Positions 41,548-52,839 of a stretch of DNA of 64,000 bases are shown in pieces. Made by a program: the position numbers and the translations under genes. The DNA is taken from the NCBI GenBank assembly GCA_014058105.1, contig JACGCM010000599.1, positions 248,001-312,000 on the forward strand. Direction: 5' to 3'. Positions within the stretch are counted from its first letter, which is position 1; each line of letters starts with the position of its first letter. Origin of the DNA: Kingdonia uniflora (lineage: Eukaryota > Streptophyta > Magnoliopsida > Ranunculales > Circaeasteraceae). The notes beneath the pieces were generated by a model, which was not told where the DNA came from, searched no databases, and saw nothing but the letters and a program-made list of their open reading frames with translations.

Positions 41548-42080
41548 TATCATTAAACATACCCTATTAGTTTTTTGTTTGGACATCATATTATAATTTA
41601 TCATAGCGCATAAAGGGATTATAAAAAAAAAATGAAGTACAGTACAAAAAGATGAAATACTATTAAATACCTCAGAAAACGAAGAAAGATCATCAACTAC
41701 TTCTACCTTCCCTCTTTGATAGAGACCTCGAGGTTCTATTAAAGTCTTTTTGTATAACAACATGGTTGTAATCCGATATTCTCTTCTAGATCTCCATGCT
41801 TTCATTCATCTTTTTCGGATTCCTGGTCTTGTGTCTCACTGCTGCAACACTATTTTTTAACTCTAACTTTTCATATGTCAGCTTTAAAACTATCTCCTTA
41901 TATTCGACAATCTTCAACTCAAGTGGGATGTGCCTAATGACGAAGGTACCTTCCATGGATTGAAACCTTTGCACCATCTTCTAATTACTTCTTACCGTCG
42001 AGTTATAGAGTATATGAGAATCGTTGAAGTTGGCATAAAAAGTCTAAATTGAAATGATTTATCTTCATAAACATCTTCTT
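41548..42080 (-). pseudogene. possible coiled-coil exon of a decayed gene
   Basis: Minus-strand ORF 41786-41977 (63 codons) reads P-L-E-L-K-I-V-E-Y-K-E-I-V-L-K-L and continues, after a frame change, to about 41550. Leucines and charges suggest a coiled coil. An AG (TAATTAG) sits just upstream. It could be the next exon after the ORF at 43214-43582, with the LINE at 42090-42832 lying in the intron. No family recognised. Confidence 0.3.
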
Positions 42081-42089
42081 GCCTTAAGA

Positions 42090-42832
42090 TTTTTTTTTTT
42101 TTTTTGAAAGGTAAGCTGGGGTTAAGGCAGACCCCAACCAGATAAATTACACAACCAACATAATTACACCCTAAAGAATTCCTTCCCAGTAGCATCGCAA
42201 TCAATCAAGGCATGTAAGCGAAGAGAAATACTACTAGGAGAGAGAATTGTTTCTCCTATTACAGAATGAAAAGAAGCTAAAAAATGGGCACATGAATTAG
42301 CTTCTTTATTGTTGAAGTCTATTCTAAAGTCTTCAATTCTCCTGATCATCTCTCTTGCTGCATTCAGTAGTGCAAGGCATTCCCAAGGGATGTCTGTGTT
42401 GGAGATAACCAGATTCACAAGCTTGTTTTAATTTGTTGACACCCAAACTGATCTGAAACCATTGTTGGTTGCATGGTGCAGCCCTCTCTCCAAGGCTTTT
42501 AAGGTATGATAAATAATTGAAGAGGGTTTGTCTTTCCCTGCATATCCCAAGATGAATGCTCCATTATGATCTCTAAACAGGCCTCCCTTCCCTCCTTCAT
42601 TTGTGGCTGAATCAGCTGCATTTCCAACAATATTTATCATAAAAGAACCTCTTTGAGGGGGCACCCATCTACAGCTTCTAACTGCCTTGATCTTCTTTAT
42701 AGTTGCTACATTCCACTTAGCATATAGCATTCTAGCTTCTTCACTATCCACATTTTAAATATTTAATAATCTATAATCCTTAAATTCTTGTAGTCCCATT
42801 TTTTCAAACCAGTCTGCCATTAGTTAAAGTAA
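42090..42832 (-). mobile_element. 5'-truncated L1-type LINE, RNase H and 3' end
   Basis: A 16-base T run (42090-42105) followed by GAAAGGTAAGCTGGGG is the reversed LINE 3' end. Minus-strand ORFs 42428-42751 and 42164-42418 encode the plant LINE C-terminal RNase H: C-R-W-V-P-P-Q-R-G-S-F, then G-G-L-F-R-D-H-N-G-A-F, and N-N-K-E-A-N-S-C-A-H-F-L-A near the end. The usual L-N-V-D-G-A is I-N-I-V-G-N-A, so the first catalytic Asp is gone. GCCTTAAGA (42081) and GCCTGAAGA (42833) may be a decayed target duplication. Confidence 0.75.
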
Positions 42833-42917
42833 GCCTGAAGAATGATAATGTTGTAGCTTAGATTGTTATAATAAATGTTGTAGCTGAACATTTATGGATA
42901 AGATTAATGGTGGCAGA

Positions 42918-43015
42918 TGCTAGACTTAATGTTGTAGTTGATGTTAGACTTAATGTTGTAGTTGATGTCCCATTTTTTCAAACCAGATGCTAGACTTAAT
43001 GTTGGTAGTTGGGAA
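42918..43015 (+). repeat. 25 bp tandem repeat with embedded LINE-like 20-mer
   Basis: Three copies of GATGCTAGACTTAATGTTG-type sequence: two adjacent and a third after a spacer. The spacer is CCCATTTTTTCAAACCAG, the same sequence found at 42797 inside the neighbouring LINE. AATGTTGTAG also occurs upstream near 42850 and 42880. Confidence 0.7.
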
Positions 43016-43213
43016 TTGTGTCTAGTTTTTAAAACATGAATACGCGATGAGATGGAGAAAAAGTAATGAAATAGCCAGCATAAACACCAGAATAACTTTG
43101 AAGATGCAATGATATAAACAGCTTAACAATGAATACCAAGTAAAGTAATGCAAATTTTGGCATCCGCTCTTACCTTCGTCCTATAAGCTTATTTTTGCAA
43201 CATCACTATCATT

Positions 43214-43582
43214 CTAATCTTCCGAGAAGTTAGATTCTATCTCTGAAATTAGATGCAATAACAATCTTCTCTTATTCATTTCTAATGAAGAGATTGATAA
43301 CATCTTATTTCGAAGTTCTTTACAACGGTTGACTTCATCAACTCTCACTTGGGTCTGTTGCTGCAGGTTGAGCAGTTCTTCCTCAAGAGCAGCGTAACAT
43401 TCTTCAAGCTGTATCTCTTTTGTTGCGACTTTAACTTTTATTTCTTCATTTACAGTGTAGATTGCGTCTATCAAAACCACTAATTCGTGGAAATTGTTAT
43501 ATATCTTAATTAATGAGGACGTCCTTAGATTGTCTACTCCACATCTTTCTAAACTTAGCAGGAAGTTAAAGGAATTCAACAT
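43214..43582 (-). CDS. hypothetical coiled-coil ORF
   Basis: Open 122-codon minus-strand ORF. N-terminal half N-S-F-N-F-L-L-S-L-E-R and S-S-L-I-K-I-Y-N-N-F-H-E-L; C-terminal half a clear coiled coil (K-E-I-Q-L-E-E-C-Y-A-A-L-E-E-E-L-L-N-L). A donor GAAG/GTAAGAG lies about 25 bp after the stop, so the ORF may be one exon of a longer gene. It could belong to the Ulp1-like gene upstream or be separate. Not recognised. Confidence 0.4.
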   Translation of the reverse strand: MLNSFNFLLSLERCGVDNLRTSSLIKIYNNFHELVVLIDAIYTVNEEIKVKVATKEIQLEECYAALEEELLNLQQQTQVRVDEVNRCKELRNKMLSISSLEMNKRRLLLHLISEIESNFSED

Positions 43583-43648
43583 TCTGGTCTCTCTCTAGTT
43601 CCCATTTCTGAAGCAGTTGTAAACACCTTCCAAGCAATTTACCATATA

Positions 43649-43649
43649 T

Positions 43650-43683
<34 letters not shown>

Positions 43684-43684
43684 T
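43649..43684 (+). repeat. AT/GTAT microsatellite
   Basis: Alternating AT run followed by GTATGTATATATATGTATGTAT. Confidence 0.9.
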
Positions 43685-43689
43685 CCATT

Positions 43690-44100
43690 TAGGTTGAATT
43701 GACTATATCATTTGTCTATTGACATGTGCTATTAAAAGAGTATCATTTGTCTATTAATACCAACAGTAACATTTATGCTAAAGTTATGTGAACTTCAGGC
43801 ATTCATTATTTATCATTTGTTGACATAAATTTATCATTTGTTGACATAAATTTATTATTTGTATATCAAAATTTGTCATTTGAAGAGTTTTATTTGTTTA
43901 TGAGTATTTAGCATTTTTCAATTTAGAAGAGTCATTTGTTATTTCATTATTTTTGCTTTGATTTGTCATCCTTTTCATATACTTTGTGAAATTGGAATGA
44001 TTAACGACCACACATACATGAAAAGTGAAATAAAAATTATAAAACTTAAAACTAAAAACTAAATACAAATTACATATTATAAGACTTTAAAAACCCTCCT
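43690..44100 (+). repeat. AT-rich region with ATTTGTTGACATAAATTTAT repeats
   Basis: TTTATCATTTGTTGACATAA occurs in adjacent copies at about 43810 and 43832, with many variants of ATCATTTGTCTATTAA around it. Similar AACAAATGATAA strings recur through the introns of the Ulp1-like gene (to 46270) and at 48720-48840. No gene. Confidence 0.6.
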
Positions 44101-44129
44101 CGTTTGAGGATTCCTAATCACGATCACGT

Positions 44130-47100
44130 TCAATGACCATGATCTTCTGTTCGAGAGAACTAATTTTGCAGGCCGTCTCCACCCACAATTTTTTTGCTCA
44201 TCCCGCTCTACTATCAGGGAAAATACTTGATCTTCCAAATACCGAATTTTGAAATCGCAGGCGTCCTTCCAAACTCTAGCCCGTCCATTTTTACTAATTT
44301 TTCCCTAAAGTGCTCGTAATGTTCCTTCAGTAGTTGTGCCTTCCCCCGACATAATCATTCTCGACCTCACAAATTATGCTTAATTTGAAGAAACATTCAT
44401 CATCTCTTTCTACATCATTCCCAATAAAATTTGATATGTAATTAGTTGATGACATGGAGATAGCTTGTTTGCATTTCCCTATTCCAAAGGACACATAGAG
44501 TCATAGATCACTATTTCCTTCTTCTTATAATACACAGCAACAAAGAGCCAATGATTGCCATTTAGATACCATAGGAGAAGTATCATCTTGTAGTTCCACA
44601 CCTTACACTCTTTGAAGTAATGGCTTACTAATTGATCCCATTTTACTGTAGAGACTTGAAACTAATGGGACTTTTTCTTTAATTCTTTACGACATTTTTT
44701 CTGCATATTTAACCATGCATTATGTTTCCTACATATCACCTGACATGCGTACACATCCGCAGCTATAATTATCCCCTCGGTTGCGACCTTTAAAATCTTA
44801 TCAAACATCGGGTACAAAGATTTCACATAAGTGTTGATGTCATGTTCAAAGAAAAATGATAAATACCTATGAAACTAATGATAATATTCAACTAAACAAA
44901 TACCATATTGAAGTAAACAAATAGCGTTTCTTATCTGAAATGTTAAATGGGAAGAAACAATCTAATAACAGACGAGACCACCAAAAAAACAATCCAACAA
45001 TCTAACAAATAGCATTCTATCTGACCTCGTTATCTACCCATTGTCTTGGACGTAAAGTGTCAAGAATGTTCAATGAGGTTGTTTCTTCACCTATCCTCCT
45101 GAATATGTTACGGTTGAAATCAACATCTTCTTTAGATATCAGATCTTTCCTAAGTGCCCAAACATTATTCACTTCAACTTTCTATTCTTTAGATATGGGT
45201 CTTTTGGTAAACTGGGCATAAAACAAATTAGGAAGTACTCGGTCAAGGTAAGTATGCAATATACTTTGTTTCAAAGCATATTTAATATCATTATCATTAT
45301 CATCATTATCCGCCACTACTTCTGAGTCCGTTAAGACAACAAACTATAATATTTTGTTTACATAAATGGCAAAACTTGAATAGACAAATGACAAACGACA
45401 ACCAGCTGAATGATAAACTACAAAATTCTAACTAAAATTATACTTTCTTAACATGCTCATTCTCCCCCTTCTCTTGAACAGGTATTCCCACCTTATTCCT
45501 ACCTCAAGTATTGAATCTTCAGCGTTTCTATCTACATTCTCCTCAACCAGATCCGATGGTAACCCATCTGCGGCTCCTCCTGCACCACTCCCATCATCAA
45601 GTATCTTGAAACAATACAAAAATAAAATACTATTAGATACTACTAGATTGCTTTCAGTGTATGAACATTGCTACATAGAAATGGTTAATACATACTTTCA
45701 GGATGGAGTCAGAATCCTTCTCTTTCTTGCCTTTTCTATTCTCAGACTCCCCTTCTCCACCCTCATCACTTTCCTCCTCTACCCTAACATTCTCTATAAC
45801 TTCGTCTATCCTCCTCTTGTCATCATTTTCAACTATATCCTAATTAATTTTGTTTGGGTCTTGAGTTTGTCAGCGGCTAACAGATATAAGATTACAAACA
45901 AACGATAATATAAATGTAAACAAATAACAATATATACACAAACCAATGATAATAAAAATAAAATAAATAATAGTATAACAACTTACAAATGATATATAAA
46001 ATGTAAACAAATGGTAAGAAATATAATGTTGAAAATTTTACCAAGTAAAAAAATGAACAAATAAAAAATGACTAGAAATACCTCCTAAACAACACCTTCC
46101 TTTCCCTTTTCATATTTATTTTCCATTACATCAGGGGTTTGGGAAACCGTTTGGGAAACATCAACCATGTGGTATTTGTTTTGGACAACATCAATATGTA
46201 CAATAATTAGGAAAGCACTAAAGATATACAAATGATAATATATGTGCTAAAAATGATAAGCTAGATGCAAACGAAATAATATTAAACCTCCTCAACAATG
46301 GTTTGGTTTTGGGCCGCAGCCATTTGTATAGCAAATCATATGATTAAGAGAGATGCAAAATGTCAGCAACCAACCAAGATAAAAATATGATACTTGTATA
46401 AAGATTACCAACCTCAAGGTCACCACCGTAATCATCAGATATACTGCTCATATTCACAATGACATTTTCATTTATGTCTCCCTTATCCTCAAAACCACTA
46501 TTCTTAACTTCAGTGGCCTCCTTAGCCCCAAAACCACCATCATTCTTAACTTCAGTGGGCTCTACATCCTTCCCAAATTATTTTCCCTTCAAACCTTTAT
46601 CTTTAATGATTTTGCATACACCAACACAATCCATCAAATCATGTGAAAGTATATGAAACATGATTAAATGATATGATGAATACAAAGAGGTGTTAATATT
46701 ATACAAAACAAATAATATTTGTTGTTTTATAAGGGAATGTACCTTAATTTTTGATGTGGGTTTTCCCTTTGGGCCTCTCCTCGGTTTCCTGGTGATTAAA
46801 AACTTCAGGGAGATATTATAGATTTTATCTTTAGTCTTAGCTTCTTTAGTCTGACCCTTTTTGGGTTCAGCCTTCTTCATTACCTTTTTGCCTTTTTTCC
46901 TTGAATTTCTTCTCTTTCTCTCTTCTTTTTATTCCTCTCTTAAAGCTTGAGATTTTTTTTGTGCATATGGTTTCCATGTTCTCTTAACATCTGTGCACTT
47001 TTTATTTTTTTCTTTACCTTTATTCCTATCATTTTTTTAGTATTTTCTTCACGTTTTCATTTTAATGGTTGTGAAGACTTAGTCCGTATGATCTTGGCAA

Positions 47101-48099
47101 ATTCATTGAAACAGGTGTAAAGTACTGCTTTTCTACAACATGAGTAATTAAATTTGAAATTAGCTAAAATCTTCTAAAAAGTAAAAAAAAAAAAAATTCA
47201 AAAGATGGCATTCTCCATCTCTGTAGCCTAGGGTAGCTAGTTTTTAGTTCATGAATTCTTGGAAACTTGAGGGTATGAATACTCAGAAACGCCCATATCA
47301 TAAGTGCCCAGGTACATCCATACAAGGATAATGCCCTGCCGGACTTTTTACCTTTGGCAGATCGTTACTCAGGTCACTCAACTAATTAGCTCAATAAAAA
47401 ATTGTAGAGATGTTGTCCCCGGGGGAATTTTTAAAGTCGTCTAGATTATCCACTAAATCAACATACCCCTCCTTAACGCTTTTCCTTTTGTTTGGGAGGA
47501 AAAATGATTGAATAATGTCAATAGTTACCTAAACAACTAACAATATCCTTCATAACAAATAACAAATTTTGAAACTTACCATTATGTTGGTCCGCTCTAG
47601 CCTGCTTCCTACTATCCTCAACTTCCTTGAACCTGTAAGTATTTTTTTTTTCTTTGGGAAGCACCTCTTCCTGAACCCTAATTGATGCTCATGATCAACA
47701 AAAAAGAAATGATGGGGTACAGGTGAAACACATAGCCCAAGAATGAGAACAACATCCAGGGGTTCCATTTGCGTTGTTGTCCCTCCAAAATTTGAAATGC
47801 ATATCACCGACATGACGGTCAAAAAGTTTAACAACTAGCCTTGACTGCATCTTGATCAGATCGATCAACAATAATGGTGTAAAACAGGTATTACCAATGG
47901 CTTACCGTTCTTGTGAACTAATCGTCTTTGATAGCAATTTCTGCAGAACATAACTTGAACAACGAGATGTATTATTTTGCTGGTTTAGGTTACTTTTTCT
48001 CTTCTCTAATTTCTCATTCTCATTATACGGTTCTTTTTCAAGTTTGTCTATTTTCAATGAGGATCTAAACACTTTCTCTCTCACAATTTTTCTTAACAC
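44130..48099 (-). pseudogene. decayed intron-rich gene with Ulp1 (C48) protease-like domain
   Basis: Read on the minus strand. First an exon ending L-S-K-T-I-S-S-Q-E-R at a GTAAGC donor (47902). Next 47834-47550 with F-G-G-T-T-T-Q-M-E-P-L-D-V-V-L-I-L-G-L, like the N-terminal domains (DUF1985 or plant-mobile type) that precede Ulp1 in plant transposon proteins. Lys-rich and acidic exons follow (46880-46578, about 45860-45430). Then L-D-T-L-R-P-R-Q-W-V-D-N-E-V (near 45040), the usual start of an Ulp1 fold, and N-H-W-L-F-V-A-V-Y-Y with I-Y-D-S (44493-44561), matching the catalytic His and Asp strands. The Q...D-C-G cysteine motif is not found and stops are present, so it is inactive. Such genes are often carried by Mutator-like or CACTA transposons; I see no ends. 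Confidence 0.55.
46900..47545 (+). other. intron or intergenic AT-rich stretch
   Basis: T-rich on the plus strand, with an A run at about 47180-47195. No domain or repeat beyond homopolymers. Probably intron of the Ulp1-like gene. Confidence 0.35.
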
Positions 48100-48222
48100 T
48101 CTTCTTCCTCATTGTTTGGACTAAAAAAAAGCAAACATCATTTCATTAGATATTTGGAGGGCAGAGATAATGCAACAACAATTCAAAATTCGTACTATTA
48201 TATTCAAATCAAATATATACAG

Positions 48223-48272
48223 ACTAGAGAAAGAGAGAAAGAGAGAGAGAGAGGGAGAGAGATAGTTAGATA
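48223..48272 (+). repeat. GA microsatellite
   Basis: AGAGAAAGAGAGAAAGAGAG followed by further GA units to GATAGATAGAG-type sequence. Lies in the probable 5' leader of the antisense Ulp1-like gene. Confidence 0.85.
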
Positions 48273-48459
48273 GAGATTTTAGTACAAAGCGAGAGATGAA
48301 GGGAGAATAAAACTTACCATATAAGTGACAAAAGGATGCCTTAAATTCTCAAATCAGTACAGAATGCGAGAGGGAAATTTTGATTGAAGTACTTAGGTTT
48401 AAAGAATCATCAATACAGACAGACGGTTGATTAGGGTTTCAGACAGGGTTGATGAGGGT

Positions 48460-50265
48460 GGTTTGATATGAAACGGTACTAGTCTCGATACGGATGTCTC
48501 TTCTATGGGGTGTTTAAATGATTACATCTCTAAATACACGTGAAAATAAGGGCCATTGTTTTATTAAATTTTTCTCGATTGGCTAATACATCCAATGGTT
48601 AATATCGTTTGGTGCCAAAAACCATCGTCCCGTATACTTGTGAATCACAAATGGACAGAGAAACTCAGTCCCGCATATGCTCTATATGTATAAATTTCAA
48701 TGACAACTAGCATCAAAACAAATAACAAATATATGCATAACAAATGATAAATTGTTGGATCAGCGCATTACAAATTTGAAGATTACAAATGACATGTTAT
48801 TTTTAAGGGTATTACAAATTGTTCACAAATAATATATGTAAGGTTCTTAAAAATACATTCCACATGTACAAACCACTATGTACACGTGTTGGTTTAAGAT
48901 AAATAGGTATAAATCAAGATGTCATTACTATTTAAGTTTGAGTTGTATCTCGATAAATTATAGATGTCTCAAATCAGTTATTACTATTCCTCAACCTGAT
49001 TTGACAACTCGTACCCGCTAACCCACTTGTCTGTAAAATCAAAATTTTCATAGTGGTTAACTGCCGTAATTTTTAAACTTTAATAGAGGTAAAACTAGCA
49101 ATTCATGTCCAAAGTATCGATTTGGGAATTTATTGTTCTTAAGGCCCGATTTGAGGATGATTACATTAACTTTTATATATTTGGTCAATTGCCGATTTTG
49201 AAAACCTGCACTTCACTATAGTTTTGTAATTTATACATTCGATAGGCTATTAACCAACTTTAGGGAAATTTAGTATTTATGTTAGGAATAATTTGCTCCA
49301 AGGGAGACAACTGCCTAAGAATAAGTTTATTCTAAGAAGAAAAAAAAAGGGAAAAAAGTCAAATTTGCTTCAAAAACTTTCACACTACAAGCTTACTTGC
49401 ATGATTCGGAACTGAAAGAGGAAAAATCATCATCAATCTCGAGTATGACCATGAACTATGTGAAAGGAGGATGAAAAATGTTACTTGTGAGAATCTCGAG
49501 TCTAGGTTACGAAGGGGCACCAAACCCCGGTAACCTTAGCCAACTGGTGGGGATTGTCAACCAAAAACTCCTTATTGCAGAGGCTTGACTATGAAATAGT
49601 GCACTCAAAAAGGCTATAAAATATAAGATACCAAGAAGTTAAATTGACTAAGGCACTTGTCGAATAGATCGCTGAATTTATTTAAGTAAGTACTCGACTA
49701 CCATACACTGACTCAATGATTCTAGACAATGTATTAAGAAATAAAACTATCTTCACAATACACTAAGATATATCTCCCAAAATACTTAAATTTCATTTTA
49801 ATCATGAGGTAGTATCTCCAGTTTCGGATATGTGCAATATATTCTATAGTATACTTGGAGAATAATAAATTTTAAGGAATTTTTGGCCAGTATATTTTTT
49901 GTCATAACTAAGAATAAGTTGACAGATATGAGTTTCTTGACATTTAAAATTGCCATAATGTCATTATCAACTTTTGTGGGTATAGTTACTGTAAACCCTC
50001 ATGAGACAATACTCGTCCACCAGGGACACCTGGGCTTTTAACGGCTTATTGCATAAGCTAAATGCAATCGTGAGTCCTGCAAAAGCAGTTTCTTTTCTTA
50101 GTATAATTTTATTTCTTTATTTTAGTCGGACGAGCAAAATGATAAGTTTGAAGGTAATTGATAGACGTATAAATACGTAAGATTAATACACCTAAAAGTA
50201 TCATTATGTTAATCCCGATCTATTATTTTCTAATGTTGGTAGCATTTTCATATTTTAAGGCACTT
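48460..50265 (+). other. gene-free AT-rich region
   Basis: About 1.8 kb without a supportable gene. It contains scattered AACAAATGATAAAT strings (48715-48840) and a short inverted repeat, GGTTAC...GGTAACC, around a CACCAAACCCC loop (49505-49536). Nothing else stands out. Confidence 0.5.
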
Positions 50266-51110
50266 ATCACTGTTGGAGCTAAGAGTGTTCTCTCCCCGTT
50301 TATCTGCCTTAACCAATCTGCCTTTGTTCAAGGTAGGAATATTTGTGATAACCTCCTTATTTCCCATAAGATTCTAAGGAACTCCCATAGAAATGTGGGA
50401 GCTCCTAAGTGTACTGTTAAGATTGACTTAAGGAAAACTTATGACCTTATTCAATGGGATGCCATCCTTTGCACGCTTGAAGCCCTTAACTTCCCTGAGA
50501 AGCTCATTTTGTGGATTAAAATAAGTATCACTACTCCCCACTACTCTGTTAATGTCAATGGGGCTTGTGAGGGTTATTTTGAGGGTAAAAGAGGGCCGAG
50601 GCAGGGAGATCCTATCTCCCCATACCTCTTTGTCATTCTTATGGACATTTTTGGCATCCTTATTGAGCAAAAAGTGACTCAGGGTATGTTTCAACCTCGC
50701 AAGAAATGTTTTTCACCTCTCCTCACCCACTTGATGTTTGATGATGACCTCCTCATTTTCTTTGGAGGAGATATCATTTCGGCTTACAACATTAAGGAGT
50801 GCCTTTCCCAGTTTACTGATATGACTGGCATGGAGGTTAATACCAGAAAATCTAAAAGATACTTCTCTGCTGCTGATACTGGCACTCAAAGTATTGTTAA
50901 TACTGTGATGGGCATTGATACTGGGGACCCTCCATTTTGATACCTTGGTGTTCCTCTCCTGACCACTAGACTTAGATCTAGAGACTGTCACCACCTAATT
51001 GAAAACATGACTTGTAGAATTAAGTCTTGGCAACATAGGTTTCTATCTGGAGTTGAAAGGCTCCAACTTATCCAAGCTGTTTTACAAAATATAGGCATTT
51101 ACTGGATGGG
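50266..51110 (+). pseudogene. LINE reverse transcriptase remnant
   Basis: Open to 50938, then one stop and more RT sequence. Motifs: K-I-D-L-R-K-T-Y-D, G-P-R-Q-G-D-P-I-S-P-Y-L-F and the active site F-D-D-D-L-L-I-F, where LINEs have F-A-D-D (Ala to Asp; both catalytic Asp remain, 50737-50748). Then T-G-M-E-V-N and, after the stop, Y-L-G-V-P-L-L and K-S-W-Q-H-R-F-L-S-G. A frameshift at the G run near 51107 separates it from I-L-P-Q-Y-T-I-D. Confidence 0.75.
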
Positions 51111-51137
51111 GGGTCTATATTCTTCCTCAGTATACTA

Positions 51138-52430
51138 TTGATTGCATTATTAAAATTTGCTCCAAATTTTTGTGGCATGATTATACTGCGGATAGAGTTA
51201 CTGTGGATTATTAATGACTTTTCTTGGGATGTGCCTGATCATATTCGAGTCTCCCTTGGGGAGGATATAATGGAAGGGATTGCCACTACTCCTCTGAGTT
51301 TTAACTGTGTTGATAAGATTGTGTGCTCTCCTTCTAAGGATGGTAGATATTCTATGTCTACTGCCGATGAAGCTCTTAGACCTAGAAAGACCAAAGTTGA
51401 TTGGGCTAACTTGTGCTGGAACAATCTCTCAACTTCTATAAGCAACCTTACTAATTGGAAAGCCTTCAGTGGAGCCCTTATGACTCAGGATAAACATGTT
51501 CAAAGGAGAGTTCTTCAAAACTCTGTTTGTAGTTTCTGCAGACTCTATCCCGAAAGTACTGCTCATTTTATGATGGACTGTGTTCTCACTAAAAATTTGT
51601 GGAAGAGGCTTCTCCTTAAATGCACTATTAGTAGGACTCCTCTTAACTTTATTGATGAAACTAAATGGCTAATGGGGCTGAACAATAAGGAGATCCTATC
51701 CCAAATTATCTTTGATGCCTAGAAAACTTTAATGTATCATATATGGATTGAAAGATGCAATAATATCTTTAGGAATAAGGAATGTACTGCTCAAATTATT
51801 TTTGATTCTACTATTTCTGAGCTAACTTCACTTTTTTCTTTGAAGATTAAGACTGTAATGCACTCTAATAATGCCAGGGAGATTTGCAACTCTTGGGGAA
51901 TCAGACCAATCTTTTCCAGGAAGGAGATCTTATATGTTAGTTGGAGACCTCCTCCTCCTGACCAATGCATGCTCAATGTAGATGGGGTTAGCAATGGAGG
52001 GACTGGAGGTACTATATGAAATCATCATGGGGTTTGCATTCAGGCTTTTTAGGGTAACTCTGGAAGCAATGACATTTTCCACAATATTCTCCATAACATC
52101 CTTATGGGGCTTTCTCTATACGATGAAAAAAGAATCAAAAATGTTTGTCTGGCTACAACCTCTAATGACTGCCTACACTATATTCTGAAATCTTGTGAAG
52201 TTCCTTGGAGTTTCAGACACATCTTAAGCAACATTTACTTGGAAATGGGGTTACTTAGTAGCTTCTCGACTTGCTTGATTTGGAAAGAAACTAATAGGGG
52301 TGCCCATTTCTTGGTTGCCCGGGCTCCTACTACAGGTGTTGCTTCATTGGATAATAGTTCATTTCCAAATGCTTTCAAATCCATTCTTGGTGAAGATTCT
52401 CAAGGAAAGATTTATACTAGAAACTGAATT
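51138..52430 (+). pseudogene. LINE zf-RVT-like and RNase H remnant
   Basis: The open stretch 51138-51722 has D-G-R-Y-S-M-S-T-A and the zinc-finger-like C-S-F-C-R-L-Y-P-E-S-T-A-H-F-M-M-D-C of plant LINEs. After a stop, 51732-52019 has H-I-W-I-E-R-C-N-N-I-F and the RNase H start W-R-P-P-P-P-D-Q-C-M-L-N-V-D-G-V. A further frame change leads to 52104-52427 with the RNase H end N-R-G-A-H-F-L-V-A-R-A. Part of the RT thumb and linker is missing near 51210. Confidence 0.7.
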
Positions 52431-52609
52431 TTAGATTGACTGTGGGTGCTACAGTAAAAAAAGGCTACAGTAGAAAATTGTATTTTTGAGATGTTTTTTC
52501 GTGGAGAGATCTCTTCTCAAATGAGTTTGTCAGTTGTTATCATTGCTGTAGTTGTCTATTACTCCTTTGTTGTTGATGCTATCATTGTTGATGATGCCTT
52601 ACTTTACAC

Positions 52610-52835
52610 CCTTATCTGAGATAGGGTTTATCTTTACTTAGAAATAGAGTCTTAGAAATGTAAACAAGTCTCTGCTATATGAAGATGATGAACTTTATAA
52701 GGATTAGCTTGGGAAGAATTATCAAGATAAAAGATAGAGTAGAAATGAGATAAAATTTATCTGAGATAGGGCGTATCTTTACTTAGAGATAGAGTTTCAA
52801 AAATATAAATAAGTTTTTTCTATCTCCTATAAATA
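52610..52835 (+). repeat. 148 bp direct duplication with TATA-like LTR motif
   Basis: TTATCTGAGATAGGG and the following 60 or so bases occur at 52612 and again near 52757. The second copy runs into CTATCTCCTATAAATAGGAG (52818-52837), the same core promoter sequence as in the B LTR (29236-29255), then a pyrimidine-rich tract. This may be the remains of another LTR, but no ends could be fixed. Confidence 0.55.
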
Positions 52836-52839
52836 GGAG

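Larger units (their letters stand above)
50266..52430 (+). mobile_element. 5'-truncated L1-type LINE (RT to RNase H)
   Basis: Starts inside the RT domain (S-V-L-S-P-F-I-C-L-N-Q-S-A-F-V-Q-G-R-N-I) and continues through the RT palm, the thumb, a zf-RVT-like domain and the C-terminal RNase H to a stop near 52425. The 5' boundary is placed where homology to the LINE at 62700-63000 begins. I see no A tail or target duplication; the 3' end may lie anywhere up to about 52600. Confidence 0.75.

Noticed and set aside
45453..45908. Plus-strand ORF of 151 codons with hydrophobic runs
   Set aside because: Opposite the acidic exons of the antisense Ulp1-like gene; the Leu/Phe/Ser content is a shadow of Glu/Lys/Asp codons.
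43690..46270. Possible CRISPR-like regularly spaced repeats (ATCATTTGTT words)
   Set aside because: Words are irregularly spaced and variable in plant nuclear DNA; no array structure.
49505..49536. GGTTAC/GGTAACC inverted repeat as a terminator or riboswitch
   Set aside because: Short isolated stem in AT-rich plant DNA without a gene next to it.
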